A stretch of 64,000 bases of DNA from Mucilaginibacter_A sp964251965 (GCA_964251965.1 CAXULQ010000003.1:248001-312000), one strand, 5' to 3'; shown: positions 18,253 to 25,825, counted from the first letter of the stretch. Made by a program: numbers and translations. Notes: generated by a model from the letters alone, not told the origin.

Positions 18253-18312
18253 GGAACGGTAAAATGAGCCGCAAAGGTAAAAATTTTAATGTTTTGTTAA
18301 AGGTTTTGAGGT

Positions 18313-18326
18313 GGTAAAAGAAGTAT
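18313..18326 (-). repeat. dispersed 14-base motif, class 1, exact, intergenic
   Basis: GGTAAAAGAAGTAT, between the divergent purH and lipoprotein genes. Confidence 0.85.
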
Positions 18327-18415
18327 GGAGAAATTGAACCAGATCATTTTTAAATCTTAATTTCAAAGAACCGGATTGTAAATTCTATATAGAGTAATGA
18401 AAATCAAATTTTAAG

Positions 18416-19033
18416 ATGAAAAATATACTTTTTTTTGTTTTACTAATCGGCATTATGAGCTGTTCGGCCCAAAACAAAGCTATCCCAATTCCATTAAAAA
18501 AAATGGAGACATTAGGTAACAAAAGCTTTGATGAAATACAAGTTAATGGGGTAGCTAATTTTATTTTGTCCAATGGAAATAGTGTAAAACAATTCAGTGC
18601 CGGTGATACCTATGTTGAAGATATAAAACTAAAAGGTACTCCTTTTAAAACACAAAATATTTATGCTAAATCTAATGGAGCCATACAAAGCTCTATAGAA
18701 ATATTTTATGACTTTCCTGTAAAGATTCAAAAGTTTTACGATGGAAACGGAAGTGTAATTAAGGAAATTAATTTTGATAATCCCTATCAATTTTCCACAG
18801 ATGATTTAGCTCTAAAAATCAAGAATGAGTTTAACATCGACATTATGAAGAATAATAAATATGTAGACGTTTCCAGAACTTTATTACCAGATGATTCAGA
18901 ACCACCGCAATATGAAGTCAGTTTTCCCATAGATCCAAACGCCAATACGCCTTACGGAGATAAAAGAGTACTATTGATTGATGGTAATACCGGAGCGATT
19001 ACTTCAAATACCATCAGAATTTATACTAAGTAA
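18416..19033 (+). CDS. Hypothetical lipoprotein
   Basis: A 205-residue protein with a lipoprotein signal peptide ending in LIGIMSC, so C16 would be lipidated. The rest is a predicted secreted domain with alternating beta-strand patterns and an FPIDPNANTPYGDKRVLLIDGNTG segment near the C-terminus, faintly like PepSY-type repeats. I recognise no family. It is the first gene of the accessory stretch between purH and purN, its codons are more AT-rich than its neighbours, and it is followed at once by an inverted pair of the class 2 motif. Confidence 0.65.
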   Translation: MKNILFFVLLIGIMSCSAQNKAIPIPLKKMETLGNKSFDEIQVNGVANFILSNGNSVKQFSAGDTYVEDIKLKGTPFKTQNIYAKSNGAIQSSIEIFYDFPVKIQKFYDGNGSVIKEINFDNPYQFSTDDLALKIKNEFNIDIMKNNKYVDVSRTLLPDDSEPPQYEVSFPIDPNANTPYGDKRVLLIDGNTGAITSNTIRIYTK

Positions 19034-19040
19034 TATTTAG

Positions 19041-19070
19041 AAACTGTTTTTATCAGCTTAAAAACAGTAT
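19041..19070 (+). terminator. terminator-like inverted pair of class 2 motif
   Basis: AAACTGTTTTTATC and CTTAAAAACAGTAT face each other eight bases after the lipoprotein stop codon; ACTGTTTTTA and TAAAAACAGT form a 10-base perfect stem with a 6-base loop. Confidence 0.65.
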
Positions 19071-19132
19071 TAACAAGTTATCTTTTAACTAATCGTTTCA
19101 GCTGTTTTTCAAAACCATTAGTCGGAATAATA

Positions 19133-19342
19133 CTATAACTCATCTAAAAGCTCCTGAGCAGTTTTTAGTTTAATTTTTCCTTGTTTATGCAAGCGCACTT
19201 CTTCCGCAGCTTCTTTTAAATCTTCCCAAAGCACAACATTACCAGCAGATATTGGCTTTGCTTTTTTAACAAAAGAAAGGCTTTTTAAAACTTTCATACC
19301 AAAAGAAGCCTCATCATCCGGGATTTCTATTAAAACTTTCAT
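19133..19342 (-). CDS. Putative antitoxin-like small protein, orphan
   Basis: A 69-residue protein starting MKVLIEIPDDEASFGMKVLKSL and ending EVRLHKQGKIKLKTAQELLDEL. Small proteins of this pattern in Bacteroidota usually precede RelE/ParE-type plasmid-stabilisation toxins and act as antitoxins. Here no toxin frame follows: only about 100 noncoding bases separate its stop from the lipoprotein gene. The preferred start is the ATG at 19342; the frame is open to 19357. A perfect 14-base inverted repeat lies 20 bases upstream, a plausible operator. Function is inferred from resemblance only. Confidence 0.6.
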   Translation of the reverse strand: MKVLIEIPDDEASFGMKVLKSLSFVKKAKPISAGNVVLWEDLKEAAEEVRLHKQGKIKLKTAQELLDEL

Positions 19343-19362
19343 GCTGATTTTTGACAAGATTA

Positions 19363-19400
19363 CAACTCTTATAGATTTAGATATAGATCTATAAGAGTTG
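19363..19400. promoter_or_regulatory. perfect 14-base inverted repeat upstream of orphan antitoxin
   Basis: CAACTCTTATAGAT (19363-19376) and ATCTATAAGAGTTG (19387-19400) are exact complements with a 10-base spacer. The position, 20 bases before the antitoxin-like start, fits an autoregulatory operator; as RNA it would also form a strong hairpin. Confidence 0.6.
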
Positions 19401-19422
19401 ATTCAAACTTACTAAAATTTCA

Positions 19423-19452
19423 ATGCTCTTTTTAAACCGATAAAAACAGTAT
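19423..19452. repeat. duplicated motif pair after purN tail copy
   Basis: ATGCTCTTTTTAAA faces GATAAAAACAGTAT (19439-19452, exact class 2). This is the copy of the pair at 20437-20466 and belongs to the 122-base duplication. Confidence 0.7.
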
Positions 19453-19458
19453 CAAAAC

Positions 19459-19544
19459 TCACTTCACCTTCTTCAAAACCTGCTCAATCACTTTTGGATA
19501 ATGCTGATGCTCTAACTGCTGGATTTTAAAACGTACATTTTCCA
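19459..19544 (-). pseudogene. purN 3'-end remnant (duplication)
   Basis: The minus strand reads ENVRFKIQQLEHQHYPKVIE then QVLKKVK and stop; purN itself ends ENIRFKIQQLEHQHYPKVIE, QVVKKLK. The DNA block 19423-19544 aligns without gaps to 20437-20558, about 107 of 122 bases identical by eye. The copy lies directly after the GNAT gene, so the GNAT/RHH module is bracketed by the real purN end and this duplicate. Confidence 0.85.
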
Positions 19545-19559
19545 ACTACAAATAAAATG

Positions 19560-20066
19560 CTATTCGCTTGTCAAAGCTTTTATAGTTTTAACCGTAATAA
19601 ACAACCTTGTGCTTTTTGGCAAACCGATAAAACCGTAAGCTTTGTAAAATCCCATTGCTTTTTCATCAATCGGGTCAACTATTACAGCCATTGTGCCAAT
19701 GCTTTCTGCTAAATCTGCACAACGGTTTAGCGCATCTAAAAGTAGCATTTCGCCCAATCGTTTTCCTTGGTAAGCTTTATTTACTGCCAATCTGCCCAAA
19801 AGTGCCGTTGGTACAACTGGATAGTTTGTCGGTAGTTTTTTTCTTAGGTCTTCCGGTAAATCTTCCAAAGAAACAGCATTACTGGAAAGCGTATAGTAAC
19901 CGGCGACAGTTTTAGCCGGGTTATCAATAAGCACATAACAAACCGAAATATTCCGTTTTACATCCTGGTTTGCCTGGGTTTTTATGTAATTGTTTAAAGA
20001 TGGATAACCGCACTCAAAGCTGCCTTTAATTTGCGTTTTGTTAAGCAGTTCTATCGATAACGCCAT
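19560..20066 (-). CDS. GNAT acetyltransferase toxin, TacT-like
   Basis: A 168-residue GNAT-fold acetyltransferase. The acetyl-CoA-binding motif is in GRLAVNKAYQGKRLGEMLL (Q/R-x-x-G-x-G/A type), followed by an FYKAYGF strand near residue 145. The N-terminal FECGYPSLNNYIKTQANQD is typical of toxins of the TacT/AtaT group, which acetylate aminoacyl-tRNA and stop translation. It overlaps by 26 bases the upstream RHH antitoxin gene, the usual order for these type II modules. The whole module is flanked by a duplicated purN end, suggesting acquisition. tRNA target unknown. Confidence 0.85.
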   Translation of the reverse strand: MALSIELLNKTQIKGSFECGYPSLNNYIKTQANQDVKRNISVCYVLIDNPAKTVAGYYTLSSNAVSLEDLPEDLRKKLPTNYPVVPTALLGRLAVNKAYQGKRLGEMLLLDALNRCADLAESIGTMAVIVDPIDEKAMGFYKAYGFIGLPKSTRLFITVKTIKALTSE

Positions 20067-20340
20067 CTTTAATAAACTGGTTATAAATTAGCTGTGCTTT
20101 TTTTAGCTTATCGTTTGGAGCGGACGGGTTTAAAAGGGCATCAACAAAAACCTTTTTGTCTTCTAAAGTTTTTATCAGTTGATTATTGTCATCGATGATT
20201 TTGTTGGCTTCGGATTTAATGCAAAAAACCACAAACTCGCTTAAGCTTTTAAATCCACGAAGTTCAGACGCGTATTTAAACAGCTCTTTTTGTTCTTTGC
20301 TAATCCGGACATCAATCCGATCATTAACTGTTATTGCCAT
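20041..20340 (-). CDS. DUF1778-type ribbon-helix-helix antitoxin, TacA-like
   Basis: A 99-residue protein whose N-terminal 50 residues (NDRIDVRISKEQKELFKYAS, then SLSEFVVFCIKSEA) form a ribbon-helix-helix DNA-binding domain of the DUF1778 family; the C-terminal half would wrap the GNAT toxin. It is first in the operon, overlapping the toxin gene. A 7-base inverted repeat overlapping a TAnnTTTG box lies 24 to 49 bases upstream of the start, consistent with autorepression. Confidence 0.85.
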   Translation of the reverse strand: MAITVNDRIDVRISKEQKELFKYASELRGFKSLSEFVVFCIKSEANKIIDDNNQLIKTLEDKKVFVDALLNPSAPNDKLKKAQLIYNQFIKDGVIDRTA

Positions 20341-20363
20341 TTTAATTGGGTTTATTGATTATA

Positions 20364-20389
20364 CAAATGTACGTAGAATGACCGTACAT
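20364..20389 (-). promoter_or_regulatory. putative TacAT promoter and operator
   Basis: On the minus strand TACATTTG (complement of 20364-20371) matches the Bacteroidetes -7 consensus TAnnTTTG. It overlaps the inverted repeat ATGTACG (20367-20373) / CGTACAT (20383-20389), a good binding site for an RHH dimer pair. No clear -33 TTG is visible. Confidence 0.55.
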
Positions 20390-20436
20390 AGAAATTAATT
20401 TTTGAGGTTCAACAACAAAATCTTTTTCTCCACAAA

Positions 20437-20466
20437 ATACTCTTTTTACCGCCCTAAAAACAGCAT
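20437..20466. terminator. terminator-like inverted motif pair after purN
   Basis: ATACTCTTTTTACC faces CCTAAAAACAGCAT six bases beyond the purN stop. Arms pair imperfectly and the pair is duplicated at 19423-19452 along with the purN tail. Confidence 0.55.
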
Positions 20467-20472
20467 CAAGTC

Positions 20473-21078
20473 TCACTTCAACTTCTTCACAACCTGCTCA
20501 ATCACTTTTGGATAATGCTGATGCTCCAACTGCTGGATTTTAAAGCGGATATTTTCCAGTTCGTCTTTCGGTTCGATCTTAAAACGAAATTGCTGGATGA
20601 TTTCGCCTTCATCAAAATGCTCGTTCACTAAATGGATGGTTATGCCCGATTCTTTTTCGCCAGCCGCTAAAACTGCTTTGTGCACAAAATCGCCATACAT
20701 TCCTTTTCCGCCATAATTTGGTAAAAGCGCCGGATGAATATTGATGATTTTATTAGGAAAAGCATTCAATAAATTTTGCGGAACCAGCCATAAAAAACCA
20801 GCGAGCACAACCAAATCGATGTTTAAACTTTGCAGCAATTTTAAGATTTCATCGCTCTGGTAAAAAGCTCTTCGGTTAAAAACATGACTTGGGATTTCAA
20901 AGTTATACGCACGTTGTAAAACGTAAGCTTCCGGGTTATTGGTTAAAACGATGGTTACTTCGGCAAAAGCATTTTTTTTAAAATGCTCCATAATTTTTTG
21001 CGCGTTGGAGCCGGAGCCGGAAGCAAAAATGGCAATCCGTTTTTTTAAAAGCAGGTTTGGAACGGCTGGTGCAACCAT
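20473..21078 (-). CDS. purN: Phosphoribosylglycinamide formyltransferase PurN
   Basis: A 201-residue folate-dependent GAR transformylase that makes formyl-GAR in purine synthesis. The N-terminal RIAIFASGSGSNAQKIM is the phosphate-binding region, and the catalytic block INIHPALLPNYGGKGMYG contains the asparagine and histidine of the family; GITIHLVNEHFDEGEII follows. Length is normal. Its last 30 codons plus the following hairpin are duplicated at 19423-19544. purH is the nearest other purine gene. Confidence 0.95.
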   Translation of the reverse strand: MVAPAVPNLLLKKRIAIFASGSGSNAQKIMEHFKKNAFAEVTIVLTNNPEAYVLQRAYNFEIPSHVFNRRAFYQSDEILKLLQSLNIDLVVLAGFLWLVPQNLLNAFPNKIINIHPALLPNYGGKGMYGDFVHKAVLAAGEKESGITIHLVNEHFDEGEIIQQFRFKIEPKDELENIRFKIQQLEHQHYPKVIEQVVKKLK

Positions 21079-21105
21079 AAATTTTTAGCGGTAAAAGAAG
21101 CAAAA

Positions 21106-21585
21106 CTATTTGCTGTGTATAAAACCATAACGGTAAACCACAACGGTATCTGTTGGTTTAGGATTGGTGTTGATGTCGCCGGCATCAAAAATTAAAGAAT
21201 ACTGGCCCAAATTGTTAATCCGCGCCAGGCTGTTCAGTTTATTAAAATTTTTGGTGATGGCCGGTGTTAAATTTAGGTACAGTTGATCGGAAGTAAAAGA
21301 CCAACCACCGTTTAATTTTGCTGTCTGGCAGCCGTAATTGCTGAAAATAAAGGTTTTGTCTGCATTAAAAGAAATACGCTGGTTTAGCGCACAACCAACT
21401 TGTAGCGTGTCGGTTTTTACCAAAGACTGGTTTACATATTTAAAACGTTGCAGCAAAGCTAAGTTCCAAGGACTTTGTGTTAAAAAAGTGGAGATGGAAC
21501 TTTGGCTGTTGTCTTTTTTGCATGAATTTACGGCAAAGGCGCACAGCAAAATAAACAGCAGCAAAAACATCGGTTTTCTCGTCAT
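21106..21585 (-). CDS. Hypothetical lipoprotein, lipocalin-like size
   Basis: A 159-residue protein with a lipoprotein signal peptide (MTRKPMFLLLF...AFAVNSC). The body begins STFLTQSPWNLALLQRFKY and holds a run of beta-strand patterns with RISFNADKTFIFSNYGCQTAKLNGGWSF, as in lipocalin-like DUF4923/DUF5004-type outer-membrane lipoproteins of Bacteroidota. The frame is open to 21597, but the ATG at 21585 puts the basic residues at the signal-peptide start. A one-mismatch motif copy lies just past the stop (21090-21103), between this gene and purN. Function unknown. Confidence 0.7.
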   Translation of the reverse strand: MTRKPMFLLLFILLCAFAVNSCKKDNSQSSISTFLTQSPWNLALLQRFKYVNQSLVKTDTLQVGCALNQRISFNADKTFIFSNYGCQTAKLNGGWSFTSDQLYLNLTPAITKNFNKLNSLARINNLGQYSLIFDAGDINTNPKPTDTVVVYRYGFIHSK

Positions 21586-21734
21586 AAACAGCATCAAAAG
21601 TAATAAATCCTGTGTTAATAGTTAATACGGTTTAAACGGCTGTTCATGCTGATAGTATTTAAAATATCAGGATTTAGTTGAACACTAGTTAAAACTATGT
21701 TCAAAAATCTATGTTAGCGAAAGAAAAAAGACTT

Positions 21735-21941
21735 ATGAACAATTTTTTCAGGACCATCATTGCAGCTTGGGGCGCTAAAAAGTTAGGCGGCGGATGCTTA
21801 TCTACCGTTGTTATATTTGTTATCATTTATACCATGTTAGGCAAATGCAACCAAGGCACACAAACAAGTTCTTCTCCGGCACACACCAAAGTACAAACAG
21901 TAAAAAGTCCAGCTTTTGGTTACGCTGCTTTAAAACATTAA
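21735..21941 (+). CDS. Small membrane protein
   Basis: A 68-residue protein, MNNFFRTIIAAWGAKKLGGG then a single hydrophobic segment CLSTVVIFVIIYTMLG, followed by a hydrophilic Ser/Thr/Lys tail. The frame is open to 21711; the ATG at 21735 looks like the natural start. It is convergent with the receiver gene, stop codons adjacent. I recognise no function. Confidence 0.55.
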   Translation: MNNFFRTIIAAWGAKKLGGGCLSTVVIFVIIYTMLGKCNQGTQTSSSPAHTKVQTVKSPAFGYAALKH

Positions 21942-22328
21942 TCAACTTAAAATTTCCAGAAGTTTTACTTTGATAATCGGTTTAATAATAAACTCTTTAA
22001 TCAATTTATTTTTTTCCGCGCGTTTACGGTCTTCCTCCCAAATAGAAGAACTAACCAAATAAATGTTGATATTTTTCCCCAATTGCGGCAGCAGTTGGGC
22101 AAATTTTTCTATAAAACCCCAGCCGTTCAGCACGGGCATATTTAAATCGAGCAGCAAAACATCTGGAATTGCCGATGCTTCTTTTAGCCTTATAAAATCC
22201 AGTGCTTCTTTTCCATCAGCAAAAAATAAAACCGGGTTGGTAATTTGCCAGGTAACAAACAGGTTTTTTAAAGTTTGGATGTAAACCGGGTCATCATCCA
22301 CAACGGCTATGGTTTTTAAAAGAGGCAT
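21942..22328 (-). CDS. Single-domain response regulator (REC)
   Basis: A 128-residue CheY-like receiver without an output domain. The acidic pocket is VVDDDP, the phosphoacceptor aspartate is in LLLDLNMPVLNGW, the conserved Ser/Thr in YLVSSS and the lysine in FIIKPI. Such proteins shuttle phosphate or act by protein contact. It follows the PAS/DHp gene by 35 bases on the same strand, so the two likely work together. Confidence 0.9.
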   Translation of the reverse strand: MPLLKTIAVVDDDPVYIQTLKNLFVTWQITNPVLFFADGKEALDFIRLKEASAIPDVLLLDLNMPVLNGWGFIEKFAQLLPQLGKNINIYLVSSSIWEEDRKRAEKNKLIKEFIIKPIIKVKLLEILS

Positions 22329-22343
22329 GGTATAATTTAGGTT

Positions 22344-22357
22344 GATAAAAGAAGCAT
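22344..22357 (-). repeat. dispersed 14-base motif, class 1, exact, intergenic
   Basis: GATAAAAGAAGCAT in the 35-base gap between the PAS/DHp and receiver genes; on the minus strand it is followed by AACC and TAAATTATA. It lies within a likely operon, so it is not simply an operon end. Confidence 0.85.
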
Positions 22358-22363
22358 GTAAGG

Positions 22364-22969
22364 TTAAACTTTGGTAAGGGCATTGAGCTGGCCAACTGTT
22401 TGGTTGAGTTTGCTGCTGATTGTTTTAAGGCTGCCGATCAACTCTTCCATTTCTTTACAATTGGGTTTATGTTGAAGTGATTCCAGCAATAACTGCAAAT
22501 TACTGGTGTTAGCACGTAGGTTGTGGGAAACGATGTAGGCGAAATTATCAAACCTAACCTTGTGGTTTTCAAAGTTGTCTGTATTCGTTGCGTTGTTTTT
22601 AGAAAGGTTTTCCTGCGAAAATTCGGTTTGTAACGTTCCTTTTATCGCAATACATTTTCCGTAATCATCGTAAATTGGACTGCCCGTAGTGCAAACCATA
22701 ATTATTTTATCATCGGCGGTAAGCGAAGGCAGTTTTAGTTCGAAAGGAATACCTTGTTGAATGGCACGGTTAAAAGCTTCGCCAATATTTTGTTCGGGCT
22801 GACAATACTTTACCAATTGCTGTAAGGTTGGCGGGTAAGATTTGCTTAATCCTAATAAAAGGCAAAGCCCGTCCGACCAAAAAAGTTGATTAGAAGCGAT
22901 ATCCAATTCCCAATAGCAGGTCTCATTTAGCGTATCAACTACTGTTGGCTCATTATTTTTTGTTTTCAA
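22364..22969 (-). CDS. PAS-DHp histidine kinase-like protein lacking an ATPase domain
   Basis: A 201-residue cytoplasmic protein. Residues about 15-115 form a PAS domain (CYWELDIASNQLFWSDGLC, then GSPIYDDYGKCIAIKGTLQ). Residues about 135-201 form a dimerisation/phosphoacceptor helix pair with the H-box FAYIVSHNLRANTSNLQLLLE. The protein then stops (LNALTKV) where the HATPase_c domain of a full kinase would begin, and the next 35 bases are noncoding. No transmembrane segment is present. It could be a truncated kinase or a phosphotransfer partner for the adjacent receiver. Confidence 0.8.
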   Translation of the reverse strand: MKTKNNEPTVVDTLNETCYWELDIASNQLFWSDGLCLLLGLSKSYPPTLQQLVKYCQPEQNIGEAFNRAIQQGIPFELKLPSLTADDKIIMVCTTGSPIYDDYGKCIAIKGTLQTEFSQENLSKNNATNTDNFENHKVRFDNFAYIVSHNLRANTSNLQLLLESLQHKPNCKEMEELIGSLKTISSKLNQTVGQLNALTKV

Positions 22970-23050
22970 GTCGATATAGATTTACTGCTGTTAATCTATA
23001 ATCAAGCCACATTCATTTTAAGGTGATCGCAGCCATTTAAAGCAAAAAGA

Positions 23051-23087
23051 TCAGGATAACCGGGCAACAATTTACCCGTTATCCTGA
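23051..23087 (-). terminator. terminator of the lactonase-like gene
   Basis: TCAGGATAACCGGG pairs with CCCGTTATCCTGA with one bulged base; on the minus strand it is followed by a T-rich stretch. It lies 40 bases past the 23128 gene end. Confidence 0.75.
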
Positions 23088-23098
23088 CCTTCTCCCCA

Positions 23099-23112
23099 AT
23101 GCTTCTTTTACC
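23099..23112 (+). repeat. dispersed 14-base motif, class 1, exact, intergenic
   Basis: ATGCTTCTTTTACC followed by GGG and TAAAAATTG, between the hairpin at 23051-23087 and the end of the lactonase-like gene. Confidence 0.85.
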
Positions 23113-23127
23113 GGGTAAAAATTGGTG

Positions 23128-24276
23128 TTATCTCATCGGCACAAACTTTAAACAAACCGGGTGGCTGATTTCTAATTTTGTGCCGGTACGGCTTAATTTG
23201 CCAGTAGTTTTGTTGATTTTAAAAGTATAAATATCATCCGTGTTTTGGTTAGCTACCAATAAAAAGTTTCCGGTTGGGTCGATTGCAAAATTTCTCGGCG
23301 CATTTCCAAATGTTGATTGGCGTTGTACAAAAGTGAGTTTCCCGGTTGTTTTGTTCACTTTATAAACCACCAAATCATTGGCCTCGCCGCGGTTGGAAGC
23401 GTACAAAAAGTTTTCATCCGGCGATAAATGGATATCTGCCGCCCCGTTTACGCCTTTAAAATCCGGTGTTTCCATGTCGATGTTTTGTATCGAAGTTAAT
23501 TTTCCGTTGGCATAATTAAAAGCCCTGATCTTTGCGCTTATTTCCTGCACCAGGTAAGCATGTTTTGCGTTTTTGGTAAATACCAAATGCCTTGGCCCGC
23601 TGGCCGGGTCAACGGCAACCGTTGGTTTTGCCGCAGGTTTTAAAGGCTTTTTAGAGTTGGGTTGATAAGTGTATTCGTAAACTTTATCCGTGCCGAGGTC
23701 ATCAGCTATTAAATATTTTTCATCCGGGGATAAAATTACGGCATGGACATGCGGCGACTTTTGCCTTGCCGCATCAACGCTTCCTCCGGTATGCTGGATG
23801 GTTTGCAGCGTATCACCGATACTTCCGTCTGCTTTTAAAGCATAAACGGCCAAATTTCCGCCGGAATAATTAGCTACGAAAAGGTTTTTGTTCTTTTTGT
23901 CCACACTCACATAACATGCATCGCCTCCGTAAGTGGATGATTTGTTGAGGTAACTCAGCTTCCCGCTCCGGTCATCAAACTTAAACGCACTCACGCTGTC
24001 GCCAGCCTGGTTATGGCTTTCGTTAACCGCGTAAACAAAACGTTTATCCGCAGAAACAGCCAGATATGACGGGTCTTTTACGCCTTCCGCAACATGCTCC
24101 AAAGCAACACTCCCGGTTTTTTTGTCAAACTTATAAACGTAAATACCTTTGCTTGTTCCGTTGGTGTAAGTGCCGATCAGCAAATGGTAAAAGCGCGGTG
24201 CCTGCTTTTTTTGTGCCGATAAAAATCCGGGTAACAGCAAAGCGATCAGGATAGCAGTTATTTTTTTTGTGTTCAT
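23128..24276 (-). CDS. Lactonase family protein (6-phosphogluconolactonase-type propeller), exported
   Basis: A 382-residue seven-bladed beta-propeller. Blade repeats are visible as VSADKRFVYAVNE, SPDEKYLIADDLG, SPDENFLYASNRG and DPTGNFLLVANQN. The protein begins with a signal peptide (MNTKKITAILIALLLPGFLSAQ), so it probably acts in the periplasm, unlike cytoplasmic Pgl enzymes; the lactone substrate is uncertain. The frame extends to 24300, but the ATG at 24276 gives a normal signal peptide. It is expressed alone, with a hairpin terminator downstream. Confidence 0.88.
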   Translation of the reverse strand: MNTKKITAILIALLLPGFLSAQKKQAPRFYHLLIGTYTNGTSKGIYVYKFDKKTGSVALEHVAEGVKDPSYLAVSADKRFVYAVNESHNQAGDSVSAFKFDDRSGKLSYLNKSSTYGGDACYVSVDKKNKNLFVANYSGGNLAVYALKADGSIGDTLQTIQHTGGSVDAARQKSPHVHAVILSPDEKYLIADDLGTDKVYEYTYQPNSKKPLKPAAKPTVAVDPASGPRHLVFTKNAKHAYLVQEISAKIRAFNYANGKLTSIQNIDMETPDFKGVNGAADIHLSPDENFLYASNRGEANDLVVYKVNKTTGKLTFVQRQSTFGNAPRNFAIDPTGNFLLVANQNTDDIYTFKINKTTGKLSRTGTKLEISHPVCLKFVPMR

Positions 24277-24304
24277 GTTGAGGGATGGTTTTGAAACCAA
24301 ACGT

Positions 24305-24339
24305 ACAAAAAAACCGCTTTGGTTTTAACAGCAGCGGTT
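24305..24339 (-). terminator. terminator of the pseudouridine synthase gene
   Basis: On the minus strand AACCGCT and AGCGGTT (24312-24318 with 24333-24339) form a stem followed by a run of seven T residues. Confidence 0.7.
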
Positions 24340-24346
24340 GGTATTT

Positions 24347-25657
24347 TTATTTCATCAGATGTTTTAGCTGGATAATTTCTTTCTCTTCCAGATAACGCCA
24401 GCGGCCGCGGGTCAGGTCTTTTTTGGTAAGGTTGGCATAAATCACACGGTCTAATTTCACTATATCATAACCCAAATGTTCAAAAATACGGCGCACGATC
24501 CGGTTTTTGCCGCTGTGTATTTGGATGCCGACTTCCCGCTTGCTGCCGCCGGTTACGTATGAAACGGCATCGGGCTTTATCAAACCGTCCTCCAGTTCCA
24601 AACCGAAAGCAATCTTGTTCAAATCGCCCTGCGTTAAACTTTTGTCCAGTTCAATATTATAAATTTTAGTGATGCTGTTTTTAGGGTGGGAAAGTTTGTC
24701 GGCCAAATCACCGTCGTTCGTCAATAGTAAAAGTCCGGTTGTGTTGCGGTCTAATCTTCCAACCGGATAAATGCGTTCGCGGCTTGCTTTTTCAACCAGT
24801 TGCATTACGGTGCGGCGTTCCTGCGGGTCATCCGTTGTGGTGATGTAATCTTTCGGTTTGTTCAGCAGCACGTAAACCATTTTTTCGCGCTTTAAAGTTT
24901 CGCCGTTGTAACGGATTACATCTTTTATCGGGTCAATTTTGGTACCCAGTTCAGCAACTACTTCACCGTTTACAGAAACTACGCCTGCTTCAATCAGTTC
25001 ATCTGCTTTCCGGCGCGAACAAATTCCGGCGTTGGCAATGTAACGGTTCAGGCGGATCAGCCCATTATCTTTATGATTACGGCTGCTGCCTTCCGCTGGT
25101 TTATTGCGCGAACGCATCACTTTTTTATCGTCGGTGCCTATCGAACTGTCGGCCCTCACATAACGTTTTTCTTTTCCGCTGAAATCTTTTTGGTACGGGC
25201 GTCCTTCAGAATTACTGCTTTTAAAAGATTTTTCGCGTTGCCCTTCTCCGAAACCACCCGTATCCCTGCTTTTAAAAGGTTTATCGCTGCGCGTACCGAA
25301 AGATGGTTTGGCAGAAAAACCACGTTCTTTAAACGGCTGGCCTTCGCTGCTTTTGCGGAAAGGTTTGCTTTCATCTGCAGATTTTTTACCGCTAAAAGAA
25401 GCATTGCTGCTGTCGCGGCTTTTAAAACGGTTGTTTTCTGCGGATGGCCTGCCAAATCTTTTCTCTGCGGATGCTTCTTTTACACCTCCAAAAGATTTTT
25501 TGGGTGCCCCGAAAGCAGAAGGTTTTTTTCTGAAGCTGCCTTCACTGGCCGGGTTTTCATTTTTTTGATTTGAAGAAAAACTTCTGCCGGCGGAAGGTTT
25601 ACCGGTTCTGTCGGCGGATTTGTCATCACGACTGTTCCCTTGTTTTTTATATGCCAT
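24347..25657 (-). CDS. rRNA pseudouridine synthase, RluB/RsuA family, with long disordered N-terminus
   Basis: A 436-residue protein. Residues 1-195 are a Lys/Ser/Arg/Phe-rich low-complexity tail (repeats like KSFGG, RDSSNASF, KPFKSRD). Residues about 200-250 are an S4 RNA-binding domain (RLNRYIANAGICSRRKADEL), and the rest is the catalytic domain with the family motif YPVGRLDRNTTGLLLLTNDG, whose aspartate is catalytic, plus GKNRIVRRIFEHLGYDI. It would isomerise a uridine in 23S or 16S rRNA. Such basic tails are common in Bacteroidota homologues. Motif copies at 25391-25404 and 25471-25484 are one mismatch from consensus. Confidence 0.92.
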   Translation of the reverse strand: MAYKKQGNSRDDKSADRTGKPSAGRSFSSNQKNENPASEGSFRKKPSAFGAPKKSFGGVKEASAEKRFGRPSAENNRFKSRDSSNASFSGKKSADESKPFRKSSEGQPFKERGFSAKPSFGTRSDKPFKSRDTGGFGEGQREKSFKSSNSEGRPYQKDFSGKEKRYVRADSSIGTDDKKVMRSRNKPAEGSSRNHKDNGLIRLNRYIANAGICSRRKADELIEAGVVSVNGEVVAELGTKIDPIKDVIRYNGETLKREKMVYVLLNKPKDYITTTDDPQERRTVMQLVEKASRERIYPVGRLDRNTTGLLLLTNDGDLADKLSHPKNSITKIYNIELDKSLTQGDLNKIAFGLELEDGLIKPDAVSYVTGGSKREVGIQIHSGKNRIVRRIFEHLGYDIVKLDRVIYANLTKKDLTRGRWRYLEEKEIIQLKHLMK

Positions 25658-25825
25658 TATTGTGCTTCAACCGTTTTTTATCGGGGAGGTAAAGTTACGT
25701 TTTTTGGTTGTCCCGCACAACTTTAATCCATTTGGCAACAATGATTTATAGCGGTTTATATATATTTTTTGTAGCTGTAAACGAAGCTGATATTGGTGTT
25801 GGTTTTAATATCGTTTTTGTAACTA

